Part shown: piece after piece, positions 36,423 to 44,947 of the stretch
Position numbering within the stretch: the stretch's first letter is position 1
How the letters are laid out: the number at the start of each line of letters is the position of its first letter
Assembly: GCA_905182545.1 (NCBI GenBank)
Contig: CAJJBY010000005.1
Coordinates: 1-64,000 of the forward strand
Reading direction: 5' to 3'
Length of the DNA: 64,000 nucleotides
Source: an uncultured Candidatus Puniceispirillum sp.
GTDB taxonomy: Bacteria; Pseudomonadota; Alphaproteobacteria; Puniceispirillales; Puniceispirillaceae
Made by a program: the position numbers and the translations under genes
Notes under the pieces: model-generated
Databases searched by the model: none
Seen by the model: only the letters and a program-made list of their open reading frames with translations
What the model was told of the DNA's origin: nothing

Positions 36423-37637
36423 GTGACAGCGCAATCTTCACCAAATACCCCTTTGCTTTTCACCCCAATAAAATTTCGCGGGCTTGAGGTCCGCAACCGC
36501 ATCATGGCATCGCCAATGTGCCAATATCACTCGGATGATGGTGGCCCAAATGATTGGCATATGATGCATCTTGGCAGGCTTGCCATTGGTGGCTGTGGTA
36601 TCGTGTTTGGCGAAGAGACCGCAGTTGAGCCCGATGGCCGCAAAACCCATTCATGTGCTGGCCTTTATAATCAAAGCCATATTGCCGCCTATCGCCGCTT
36701 GACTGATATGATCAAACAGCATGGCGCGGTGCCGGCAATCCAGCTTGGCCATTCGGGTCGCAAGGGATCATGCCATGGCGCGATTGAAGATTGGCGCCCG
36801 CTTACCGCCGAAGATGCCAAAAACGGCTTGCCACCATGGCAAATTATGACACCATCTGCGGCCATAAGCCCGACCCGCCCCATTCCGCCAAAAGAAATGG
36901 ATTATGATGATATCAAGCGGGTTATCGAGGCCTTTCGCACTGCAACAAAGCGAAGCATTGACGCCGGTTATGACATTGTTGAAATCCATGGCGCACATGG
37001 CTATCTCATTCATCAATTCCTGTCCTCATCGGCCAATCAACGTGACGATACCTATGGTGGTTCATTGGAAAACCGTATGCGCTTAGCTGTCGAAGTTGGC
37101 GCGGCAGTTCGTGAAGAATGGCCACAAGACAAACCGGTTTTTTTCCGGCTTTCAGCCGTTGATGGCAAGGGCGGCAGTTGGCGATTGACAGATTCAATTG
37201 CCTTGGCAAAGGCGCTTCGTGTGGTTGATATTGATGTTGTCGATGTATCATCTGGCGGCGTGACCGGATCAAGTGACATGCCGATGGTGCCAAGGATACC
37301 GGCATATCAGGCCAGTTTTTCCGGCCGTATCCGCTATGAAGCCAAGATCAAAACCGTTGCCGTTGGCGGAATCACAACCGCCAAGCAGGCCGAAGATATC
37401 TTGCAGGCAGGGGATGCGGATATTATCGCCATGGCACGAGAATTATTATGGAATGCCGATTGGCCAGCCCATGCGGCTGAGGCACTCGGCGTTGATGACC
37501 CATTTTCCTATTTGCCAACAGGATATGCACATCGCCTTCGTCTTCGCGAAGCGCAAAAGACAATGGATATCAATCAGGATCAAAATCTAATTGCCAAAAG
37601 TCTTCGCTATTTTCTAGATGACAGCACGTCATCCTGA
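36423..37637 (+). CDS. NADH:flavin oxidoreductase, Old Yellow Enzyme family (YqjM type)
   Basis: The 404-aa FMN enzyme starts from GTG 36423 and shows the OYE TIM barrel: NRIMASPMCQYHSDDG (YqjM-type cysteine), QLGHSGRKGSCHGA, the substrate-binding IHGAHGYLIHQFLSSSANQR and DTYGGSLENRMR, and the C-terminal phosphate-binding VGGITT and MARELLWNADWP. It reduces activated alkenes such as enoates or 2-enoyl compounds with NAD(P)H. It ends overlapping the CoA-transferase remnant on the other strand. No paired regulator is visible. Confidence 0.92.
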   Translation: MTAQSSPNTPLLFTPIKFRGLEVRNRIMASPMCQYHSDDGGPNDWHMMHLGRLAIGGCGIVFGEETAVEPDGRKTHSCAGLYNQSHIAAYRRLTDMIKQHGAVPAIQLGHSGRKGSCHGAIEDWRPLTAEDAKNGLPPWQIMTPSAAISPTRPIPPKEMDYDDIKRVIEAFRTATKRSIDAGYDIVEIHGAHGYLIHQFLSSSANQRDDTYGGSLENRMRLAVEVGAAVREEWPQDKPVFFRLSAVDGKGGSWRLTDSIALAKALRVVDIDVVDVSSGGVTGSSDMPMVPRIPAYQASFSGRIRYEAKIKTVAVGGITTAKQAEDILQAGDADIIAMARELLWNADWPAHAAEALGVDDPFSYLPTGYAHRLRLREAQKTMDINQDQNLIAKSLRYFLDDSTSS

Positions 37638-37855
37638 TTATCTATCTGCGGTGAGTCGATCAGTTCGATGCTGCCAGCCTTTTCATCAAAAAGACCTATG
37701 ATGCCATCAGCGAAAAGCTGGTCAATTTCGGCTGGTGAAAAGCCAAGGTTGGCAAGGATCAAACCCGCAGTTGGCCCCATGACCGTATGGCCAAAATCAA
37801 GCACCCGAACACCGATAATGGCAAGGTGCCCGCATTCATGATGCGGCGCTATCAA
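37607..37855 (-). pseudogene. Family III CoA-transferase (CaiB/BaiF) with internal deletion
   Basis: The 82-codon frame joins the extreme N-terminus of a CaiB/BaiF protein (GVRVLDFGHTVMGPTAGLIL) directly to its extreme C-terminus (LANLGFSPAEIDQLFADGII). The roughly 350 residues between them are gone. Both parts contain an I-L-A-x-L-G-like motif in intact family members, which would allow recombination between short direct repeats. The frame remains open, so a short protein could still be made, but it lacks the catalytic aspartate. It overlaps the end of the acyl-CoA synthetase gene by 20 bases. Confidence 0.65.
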
Positions 37856-40007
37856 GCATTGGCTGCAGTTGAATGCGGATCAGCGCATCAAGCATCAAAA
37901 CCCCATCAGCCTGCACCAGCACCGGATTGATTTCCGCTTCGGCAATACGGCGAAGATTGGCGAGCTGTGACAGATTGGCAACCAGATCGGCAAGCGCCTC
38001 CAGATCCCCCTTTGCCGTGCCACGATAACCACGAAGCGCGGCAAACCCTTTGACCTCGTCAATCATTTTGCGCGCCGTTGCAAGGTTAACTGGTGCTGGG
38101 CGAATGCTGACATCTTTGTAAATTTCGGCAAAAATGCCGCCTGCGCCAACGGTAATGATCGGCCCAACAAGATTATCATGCCGCAAACCGACAAGCGCCT
38201 CACCAAGCCCGAATGCCATCTCTTGAAGCAACAGACCTTCAATGTTGGCGGCAGGGAGATGACTTGTCACGGCTTGCCGCATTTGCGCCACCGCCGCATC
38301 AAGCGCATCACCGGTTTCGATTGATAAAACTACTGCGCCGTAATCAGATTTATGCGGCAGATCTGGTGACACAAGCTTGGCGACAAGCGGATAGGCAAGC
38401 CCCGCTTTTGCAACAGATGCAGATGCCGGTTGCGGCTTGATTTCCGGCAATGGCAAAAATAGCTGGCGCGGCCCCTTCAAACCAAGGCTGGTAAAAATCT
38501 GGTTGCCGTCAACTTCATTCAGCACGCCGCCATCACCCCCAATCGCCGCCGCCTTTATCACCGCATCAAGCTGCTGCTGAACATTTTTCAAATCAATTGC
38601 ATCATCGAGATGATCATCCAATGTGCTGGACTGGGCAGCAAGCAATAGCGCAACACTGTCAGCGCAGCTTTCAACACTGCCAAAACACGGAATGCCATTC
38701 GCTTCAAGCATCGCCATTGATTGTTTTGCAATTGGCAGCGGAAAGGCAATGACCGGCGCAGCGGCTGGATTTTCCTCAACCGCATCAATGATTGGCTTTA
38801 CCGCCAGTTCCGGATTGAATTGTGCTGACGACCCAATCGCCACAACCACAATGCCTGTTTCCGGATCATTGATGAGCTGCGTTATCGTTTTTTTCATGAT
38901 GTCATATTGCGCACCAGCAAGCGTTACATCGACAAGCTTACCACTGCCGCACGGAATCTGCTGATCCTTGAAAAATATCGTTGAGGCGGGGCTTAATCCG
39001 GCAAGGTCAACCCCGCGGATACTAAGCTGATCAACAAGCATGGCACCGCCGCCACCGGTTGTGGTGACTACGGTTGCGCGGCGCGGGCGGGATTTCAATT
39101 GCGGCTTTTTCAATAGTAATGCTGGCGCTTCAAACAACGCATCAAACTGGCTGACCTCGGCAATATCATGATGCGCCAGAAAGGCACGAACGGCTTTGGC
39201 TTCTCCAGTCATTGCGCCGGTATGCGACACTGACAAAGCCTGACCATCGCTGGATTTCCCCAGCATATAAGTTACCACCGGCTTGCCAAGGCGATTGGCC
39301 GCTGCGGCAAAAGTGGCGAAAATTTCCGGATTGCGCATGGTTTCAAGAAACAGCACAAAGCCATCAATATGATCATCTTCAACCAATTCAAGGCCAATCG
39401 AACCAACACAAGATTGCGCCTCATTACCAAGCGAGATCAGCGCCGCAAACCCAATATTGCGTTCTTGTCCACGTGAAATCAGCGTGCCAATCAAACTGCC
39501 ACTATGCGATAAAACAGCAAGCCGCCCACGCGGTAACTCATCGGTTTTAAAGGCGGCATTGGTGGTGCAAACAAAACCGTTATTCGTATTCACCACACCC
39601 ATCGAATTTGGCCCAATAAGGACCATATTGGCAGCCTTGGCCTTGGCAACAAGCCGCGCTTGGCGTGCCTTGCCCGCATCGCCAGCCTCGGCAAATCCAT
39701 CAGCAAGAATGGAAACAACCCTTACCCCCGCCACAATGCAATCATCAAGCGCCGCCTCGACCAAATCCGTGCCGATAAGGATATAGGCGTGATCCACCTT
39801 ATCTGGAATGGCCGTTACCGACCGATAGGCTTTTTGACCAAGCACCTCATCATGGCGCGGATTTACAATATAGATGTTACCGGCAAAGCCGTGTTGCTGA
39901 CAAAATTGCAGCGGGCGCGCCGATAGTTTTTTGGCATCCCCCGACACCCCGATCAATGCAACCGATTGCGGCGCAATAAGTGGCTGTGCAAAATCGGTCA
40001 TGATCAT
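37836..40007 (-). CDS. Acyl-CoA synthetase, ADP-forming (acetate-CoA ligase-like)
   Basis: This 723-aa enzyme contains the CoA-binding domain (SVALIGVSGDAKKLSARPLQ and GPNSMGVVNTNNG), a succinyl-CoA-ligase-like domain with the phospho-histidine region LSVSHTGAMTG, and a C-terminal ATP-grasp domain (AYPLVAKLVSPDLPHKSDYG, LLQEMAFGLGEALVGL). It converts an acyl acid or acyl-CoA with CoA and ADP/ATP. Its start overlaps the stop of the acyl-CoA dehydrogenase gene (ATGA), forming a co-translated unit that runs leftward. It may make CoA esters for the same pathway. Confidence 0.9.
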   Translation of the reverse strand: MIMTDFAQPLIAPQSVALIGVSGDAKKLSARPLQFCQQHGFAGNIYIVNPRHDEVLGQKAYRSVTAIPDKVDHAYILIGTDLVEAALDDCIVAGVRVVSILADGFAEAGDAGKARQARLVAKAKAANMVLIGPNSMGVVNTNNGFVCTTNAAFKTDELPRGRLAVLSHSGSLIGTLISRGQERNIGFAALISLGNEAQSCVGSIGLELVEDDHIDGFVLFLETMRNPEIFATFAAAANRLGKPVVTYMLGKSSDGQALSVSHTGAMTGEAKAVRAFLAHHDIAEVSQFDALFEAPALLLKKPQLKSRPRRATVVTTTGGGGAMLVDQLSIRGVDLAGLSPASTIFFKDQQIPCGSGKLVDVTLAGAQYDIMKKTITQLINDPETGIVVVAIGSSAQFNPELAVKPIIDAVEENPAAAPVIAFPLPIAKQSMAMLEANGIPCFGSVESCADSVALLLAAQSSTLDDHLDDAIDLKNVQQQLDAVIKAAAIGGDGGVLNEVDGNQIFTSLGLKGPRQLFLPLPEIKPQPASASVAKAGLAYPLVAKLVSPDLPHKSDYGAVVLSIETGDALDAAVAQMRQAVTSHLPAANIEGLLLQEMAFGLGEALVGLRHDNLVGPIITVGAGGIFAEIYKDVSIRPAPVNLATARKMIDEVKGFAALRGYRGTAKGDLEALADLVANLSQLANLRRIAEAEINPVLVQADGVLMLDALIRIQLQPMLDSAAS

Positions 40008-41173
40008 GCGCCATCTTTTGCCGGTTTGGGCGGGCGCTGTGAAAAGCGGCGTTCAAAAATACCTTCGGCGATCCGGTTTTTCAGAATTTCAGTTGACCCA
40101 CCGGCAATCATCCAGCCGCGCGTGCGGCGCATGCAATATTGAACAATATTATCATCACTAAACCCAAGCGCACCCATGATTTGCAAGGCCTCATTTGCCG
40201 CATAGAAACCAGCATCATTACAAGCCAGTTTTGCCAGCGCCGAATCCTGCGCCGACGGCAGGTCATTATCGGCGCGTGTAACCGCCCGCATCAGCAATAG
40301 CTGTGCTGCCTCAAGCCGCATTTGCATTTCAGCAAATTTCCATTGAAGCCCCTGAAACTCGCAAATATCACGCCCAAACTGGCGGCGCGTTTTGGCATGA
40401 TCACGCGCCTCGTTAAAGGCTTTGCGCCCCACCGCCACCGCGCGCGCTGCATTACCAAGCCGTTCAATATTGAATCCCGAAATCTGTTTTTTAAATCCGC
40501 CTGAACCAAGCAGAATATTGGCTTTGGGAATGCGGCAATTATCGAAATAAAGCGGCGACCATGATTCGCCATTCATATAGCGATAGCCCGGGCCAATTTC
40601 AAAACCGGCGGTGCCTTTTTCAATAAGCGCCGATCCAATGCCCTCGGTTCCGGGGCCAAAGCGAAGATAGATCAAAAACACTTCGGCATCACCACTATTC
40701 GTGCCGAAAACCTTGCTTCCATTGACCAGAAAATCATCACCATCGGGCGTTGCCGATGTTTTCAATTCAGTCACTGACGAGCCAGCATCAGGTTCGGACA
40801 TGCCAACCGACATAACTCCGTTGCCAGCCAGAAGATCAGGTAGAATCCGCGCCAACTGATCGGCGTTTGCATATTCGGCAAAGGTGCGGATTGCGCCAAA
40901 ATTTCCAGCCTGCACAACATCGGCACTTCGCGGACAGACCTCAGCAATGGCCTGAATTGCTAGCACCGCATCGGTTAGGCTTCCGCCAATACCGCCCTTG
41001 GATTCAGGAATGGTGATCCCAAGCAATCCCATTTCGGCGAACCGCGCCGCAATATCCCATAAATAGCCATCGCTATTGGCCCGATCAACCGCACCATCGG
41101 CAAGTTCATTGACGGCAAATCGTTTCACTGAATCATAAAAAATTTGTTGATCCTGCGTCAGTTCAAAATCCAT
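40004..41173 (-). CDS. Acyl-CoA dehydrogenase
   Basis: A 389-aa acyl-CoA dehydrogenase with SVGMSEPDAGSSVTELKTSA, NGSKVFGTNSGDAE, RRQFGRDICEFQGLQWKFAE and a final QIMGALGFSDDNIVQYCMRR containing the conserved glycine-rich flavin contact. It introduces a double bond into an acyl-CoA and uses ETF. It starts one base after the stop of a truncated enoyl-CoA hydratase and overlaps the acyl-CoA synthetase gene. Together they are the remains of a beta-oxidation-type operon. Confidence 0.9.
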   Translation of the reverse strand: MDFELTQDQQIFYDSVKRFAVNELADGAVDRANSDGYLWDIAARFAEMGLLGITIPESKGGIGGSLTDAVLAIQAIAEVCPRSADVVQAGNFGAIRTFAEYANADQLARILPDLLAGNGVMSVGMSEPDAGSSVTELKTSATPDGDDFLVNGSKVFGTNSGDAEVFLIYLRFGPGTEGIGSALIEKGTAGFEIGPGYRYMNGESWSPLYFDNCRIPKANILLGSGGFKKQISGFNIERLGNAARAVAVGRKAFNEARDHAKTRRQFGRDICEFQGLQWKFAEMQMRLEAAQLLLMRAVTRADNDLPSAQDSALAKLACNDAGFYAANEALQIMGALGFSDDNIVQYCMRRTRGWMIAGGSTEILKNRIAEGIFERRFSQRPPKPAKDGA

Positions 41174-41548
41174 CTAGCGATCCTCTGCATGGTTAAAAAT
41201 TGCTGCGCCATTCACCGCCGCTGTAACCGGCTTGTCCATATGATAGATTGTTGAAATCAGCCGATGCGTCTGTTTTTGCCGCTTCCAGCCATTAAACCCA
41301 ACCTTGCCGCGTGGTGCCTCTAACCGTTCGCGCATGCTGCCAATATCACCGCCAGCGCGAAAACTGCTTCCAGCACCGCTTAAAACAACGGCGCCAACAG
41401 CATCATCGGCATTGACCGCTTGCTGCGCATCAATCAGCGCATTGCGCATGGCGCCATTGATGGCATTGCGCTTTTTGGCACGGTTCAGGGTCACAATTGC
41501 CACCTGATCAGGATGGGTTATATGACTAAACGAGTCCGGATTTGTCAT
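41174..41548 (-). pseudogene. Enoyl-CoA hydratase, C-terminal half deleted
   Basis: The frame from ATG 41548 has the crotonase N-terminal half: VAIVTLNRAKKRNAINGAMR, the first oxyanion segment SSFRAGGDIGSMRERL, then MDKPVTAAVNGAA. The second oxyanion segment and the rest should follow. Instead the frame runs IFNHAEDR and stops, one base before the acyl-CoA dehydrogenase ATG. A normal family member is about 260 aa; this one is 124. A deletion removed the C-terminal half without disturbing the downstream gene. Confidence 0.75.
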
Positions 41549-41638
41549 CAGCAGGCTACCTTGATGATTTATTGATTCTAGCGCCATTACAGGCGTCATA
41601 TCGAGGGTCAGTATCGTTAAGTTCAAAGCTATACTCAG

Positions 41639-41655
41639 ACTTAGGTTAAGGTAAA
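41639..41655. promoter_or_regulatory. Conserved motif upstream of the second acyl-CoA operon
   Basis: Read on the minus strand the site is TTTACCTTAACCTAAGT, matching 13 of 17 bases with the motif at 30264-30280. It lies about 90 bases upstream of the enoyl-CoA hydratase start. Together they suggest one regulator for both acyl-CoA dehydrogenase operons. Confidence 0.3.
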
Positions 41656-41770
41656 AAAATGCCCTTGTCATTGATCAGATTTATTTAATAAGAACCATTT
41701 TGGCCTTGCCGCAGCGCCATTCTATTGAAAGATAAATTCAACCTCGCGGCCAGATTCCTGTGGTGCTGAT

Positions 41771-43156
41771 ATGATTCTTATTGAAAAAATTGCCGATTAT
41801 ATTATTCAAGAGCAAACACGCCAATTCGCGCCAAGCACGATTCATCATGCCAAACGCGCAGTGATCGACTGGTTTGCCGCCATGTATCCGGGATCAGTTC
41901 AAGACCCAAACCCGATGTTGCGCGCGGCCTTTATTGAGGCTGGCGACCCCCAACAATCAATTGTGTTCCCAACAGGTGATTATTCGACGATCAAAACTGC
42001 GGCCTTTTTGAATGGTGCTAGCGCCCATACATCTGAATTTGACGATATTTTCCGTGATGGCGGGCTGCATCCGGGCTGCGCAACCATTGCCGCAGCGCTT
42101 GCTGTTGCGCAAAAATATGATTTGTCGGGCGAAATGTTCCTGCGTTCGGTAATCGCCGGATATGAGGTTAGCAGCCGCATCAGCGCCGCGATGGGCCGTG
42201 ACCATTATCGTTTTTGGCATACAACCGCCACCATTGCCACCTTTGGCGCGGCGGCGGCTGCCTGTCTGCTTTTGGGGTTGAACCGCCCCCAAACAGCGCA
42301 TGCGCTGGCAACCTCGGCAACACTTGCCGCTGGACTGCAACAGGCATTCCGGTCGGATGGAATGAGCAAACCGCTCCACGCCGCGCATGCTGCCGAAACC
42401 GGCGTTATGGCCGCCATCGCCGCCAGCAAAGGTGTCACTGGCGCGCTTGATGTTCTTGAAGGGCCTGCTGGTATGGGCGCTGCGATGAGTGGCAATGCTG
42501 ATTGGCGCAAAGCCACTTCTGGCCTTGGCAAAATTTATAATATCGAGGCCATCACCTTTAAAAATCATGGCTGTTGCGGCCATACTTTCGCGGCCATTGA
42601 CGGATTGCTGTTCATCATGCAGGACGCGCAAATCACCGCTAATGACATTGCCAATATTGCTATCGCCACCTATGGCCCAGCGGTTTCAATCACCGACAGG
42701 GTTGATCCCAAAACGCCGCAAGAATGCAAATTTTCGATGCAATATGTCCTTGCCCATGCCGCGCATTACGGCAGCGTTCGTATCGAGGCTTTTGAAGCTG
42801 AACGCATGGCCGATCCGGCGATCCGAGCAATGCTTGGCCAAATTGATCTTGGCATTGATCCGGCGGTTGATGCCGAATTTCCGGCACGCCGCGCAGCGCA
42901 TGTCAGTGTCACCACAAAAGATGGTCGCCAATTGACGCATTACCAGCCAACGCGAAAAGGCGACCCCGATCTGCCCCTGTCAGATGACGAGCTGGACGCG
43001 AAATTTATCGAGCTGGCGAACCCTGTTCTTGGCAATGAACTGACAAACAGCCTTTTACAAAAACTATGGCAGCTTGATGAAATCAGCCTTGCTACTGCGC
43101 TTGACTTTGCGGTGCTGAAGGGGGATCGCACGGCCGGTAAGAATCTGCCCAATTAA
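41771..43156 (+). CDS. MmgE/PrpD family protein (2-methylcitrate dehydratase-like)
   Basis: The 461-aa protein has the MmgE/PrpD helical domain (RAVIDWFAAMYPG, GASAHTSEFDDIFRDGGLHP, GYEVSSRISAAMG) and the lid domain with FKNHGCCGHTFAAIDGLLFI. Family members dehydrate 2-methylcitrate, isomerise or decarboxylate related tricarboxylic acids, for example cis-aconitate decarboxylase. No prpB/prpC genes are near, so a standard methylcitrate cycle is not supported. It is followed after 18 bases by the UbiD gene and probably operates with it. Confidence 0.85.
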   Translation: MILIEKIADYIIQEQTRQFAPSTIHHAKRAVIDWFAAMYPGSVQDPNPMLRAAFIEAGDPQQSIVFPTGDYSTIKTAAFLNGASAHTSEFDDIFRDGGLHPGCATIAAALAVAQKYDLSGEMFLRSVIAGYEVSSRISAAMGRDHYRFWHTTATIATFGAAAAACLLLGLNRPQTAHALATSATLAAGLQQAFRSDGMSKPLHAAHAAETGVMAAIAASKGVTGALDVLEGPAGMGAAMSGNADWRKATSGLGKIYNIEAITFKNHGCCGHTFAAIDGLLFIMQDAQITANDIANIAIATYGPAVSITDRVDPKTPQECKFSMQYVLAHAAHYGSVRIEAFEAERMADPAIRAMLGQIDLGIDPAVDAEFPARRAAHVSVTTKDGRQLTHYQPTRKGDPDLPLSDDELDAKFIELANPVLGNELTNSLLQKLWQLDEISLATALDFAVLKGDRTAGKNLPN

Positions 43157-43174
43157 TTTGCTTTGGAGAGCAAC

Positions 43175-44819
43175 ATGACAAAGACGCCATCCTATAACGA
43201 TCTTCATCAACATATTGCCGCCTTGAAAAAGCAGAATCTGTTGATTGAAGTTGACCGCCAGATCGACAAAGACAGCGAAATGCATGCGCTTGTCCGCTGG
43301 CAGTTTATTGGCGGGATGAAAGAAGAAGACCGCAAGGCCTTTTTATTCACCAATATCGTTGATGGCAAAGGCCGCAAATTTGATATGCCGGTTCTGGTTG
43401 GCGGGCTTGCTGCCAATCGCAGCATCTATAGCGTTGGCATGGGCAGCTCGGTCGAGGGCATTCAGGCCAAATGGGACAATGCCATTTCCAACCCGATTGA
43501 CCCACAATTTGTCGACAATGCGCCTTGCCATGAAATCATTCAAGATGGCGCCAGCCTCAGCCAGCCCGGACATGGGCTTGACGCGCTTCCCGATTCCGGT
43601 TTCAACCCCCGGATTTGACAGCGCCCCAACATTAAGCGCAGGCAATGTCATCACCAAAGACCCTGAAACCGGCGTGCAGAATATGGGCACTTACCGCTGC
43701 GCCTTGAAAGCACCCGACCGGCTGGTGGTTCGCATGGCAACGCGTGTTGGTGGTGCTGGTGGTTATCAGCATTATCAAAAATGCCAGCAAATGGGCATCA
43801 CCGAAATGCCGGTTGCGATTATTCTTGGTTGCCCGCCCTATGTTGCCTTTATGGGGCCGCAAAAATTGCCGCTTGGCGTTGATGAATTTACCGTTGCTGG
43901 TGGTCTTGCCGGCGCGCCCATCAATGTGACAAAAACCAAAAGCATTGATCTGGTGGTGCCCGCCGAAGCCGAGATTGTGATTGAAGGTTTTATCGACACA
44001 ACGCGGGTTGAACCCGAAGGCCCCTTTGGCGAGTCACACGGCCATATTGCGCTTGAAGAATATAATATGCCAATGCGCATTACCGCGATTACCCGCCGTC
44101 AAAAAGCGATCGTTCCATCTTATATAAGTCAGGTAGCACCAAGCGAATCCAGCGTCATCAAACGCGTCGCCTATGAGCCGTTATTCCTGCGCCATCTTCG
44201 TGATGAGAACAATATCAAAGGCGTCAAGAAGGTGTCTCTTCACGAGCCATTGACCGGCTTGCTTCGCGTGACCGTTATCACTTGTGATGCCAATATGCCC
44301 CGAACAGAAATATGGCGCGCCCTTTACAGCGCGGCCGTTTTCAAGGGCGACTGCAGCAAAATCTGTATTGCTGTGAATGAAGATATTGATGTTGATAATG
44401 CCGATGCTCTTTTATGGGCAATGTCCTATCGCACCAACCCGTCCGAAGATATGCAAACCCTGCCTCACCGCAGTCAGGGTCATGGCCCGAAACGCGAACA
44501 TGATGGCGAAGAAGATTCAAGCGTTCTGATTGATGCCACAATGAAATCACCAATGCCGCCATTAGCCTTGCCCGGCAAGGAATATATGGAACGCGCCAAG
44601 GATATTTGGGACGAGCTTGGCTTGCCGCAACTAAATGTTCAAATGCCGTGGCATGGCTATTCGCTTGGTGCATGGCATCAGATCTGGGACGACGCTGGAC
44701 GGCGCGCTGCCGCTGGTGACTATCTGGAAAATGGCCGCATCTCAAAAGAACAAGCCCAAGAAAACCTAAAGCCTGAATCAAGGCTGGATCCCGATACAGG
44801 TCTTCCCATGAAAAAATAG
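43175..44819 (+). pseudogene. UbiD-family decarboxylase, one-base frameshift
   Basis: The first frame (ATG 43175, GGAG upstream) gives the N-terminal UbiD part NDLHQHIAALKKQNLLIEVD to HEIIQDGASLSQPG. The second frame takes over with MGLTRFPIPVSTPGFDSAP, QNMGTYRCALKAPDR, and the prFMN active site EPEGPFGESHGHIALEEYNM. It continues to a full C-terminus, with the catalytic Glu and Arg (in NMGTYR) visible. Dropping one base near 43566-43571 joins them into about 547 aa. UbiD enzymes reversibly decarboxylate aromatic or alpha,beta-unsaturated acids using prenyl-FMN; a ubiX gene is not in the window. Possibly a real pseudogene. Confidence 0.85.
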
Positions 44820-44824
44820 TTGGC

Positions 44825-44947
44825 TCATCACACAGCTCTGATTACGTTGCCGTTTTGACAGAGACAATCAAGGGCTTTGTAGGTGTTACTGGCAGGCTGA
44901 CGTTTATCAATGGCGATAGGATAAAGCCGAACCAGTCCGATTACTGA
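44825..44947 (+). pseudogene. C-terminal remnant of a branched-chain amino acid binding protein (LivK type)
   Basis: The plus strand reads SSDYVAVLTETIKGFVGVTG followed by RLTFINGDRIKPNQSD and a stop. That matches the typical ABC amino-acid binding protein tail (x-x-x-K-x-F-x-G-V-T-G-x-I-x-F-x-x-N-G-D-x-I-K). Nothing upstream continues the similarity. It occupies the gap between UbiD and the next gene and overlaps its 3' end. Short match, moderate confidence. Confidence 0.45.

Noticed and set aside
41957-42631. 224-aa minus-strand frame inside the MmgE/PrpD gene
   Set aside because: Antisense shadow of a well-supported family protein.
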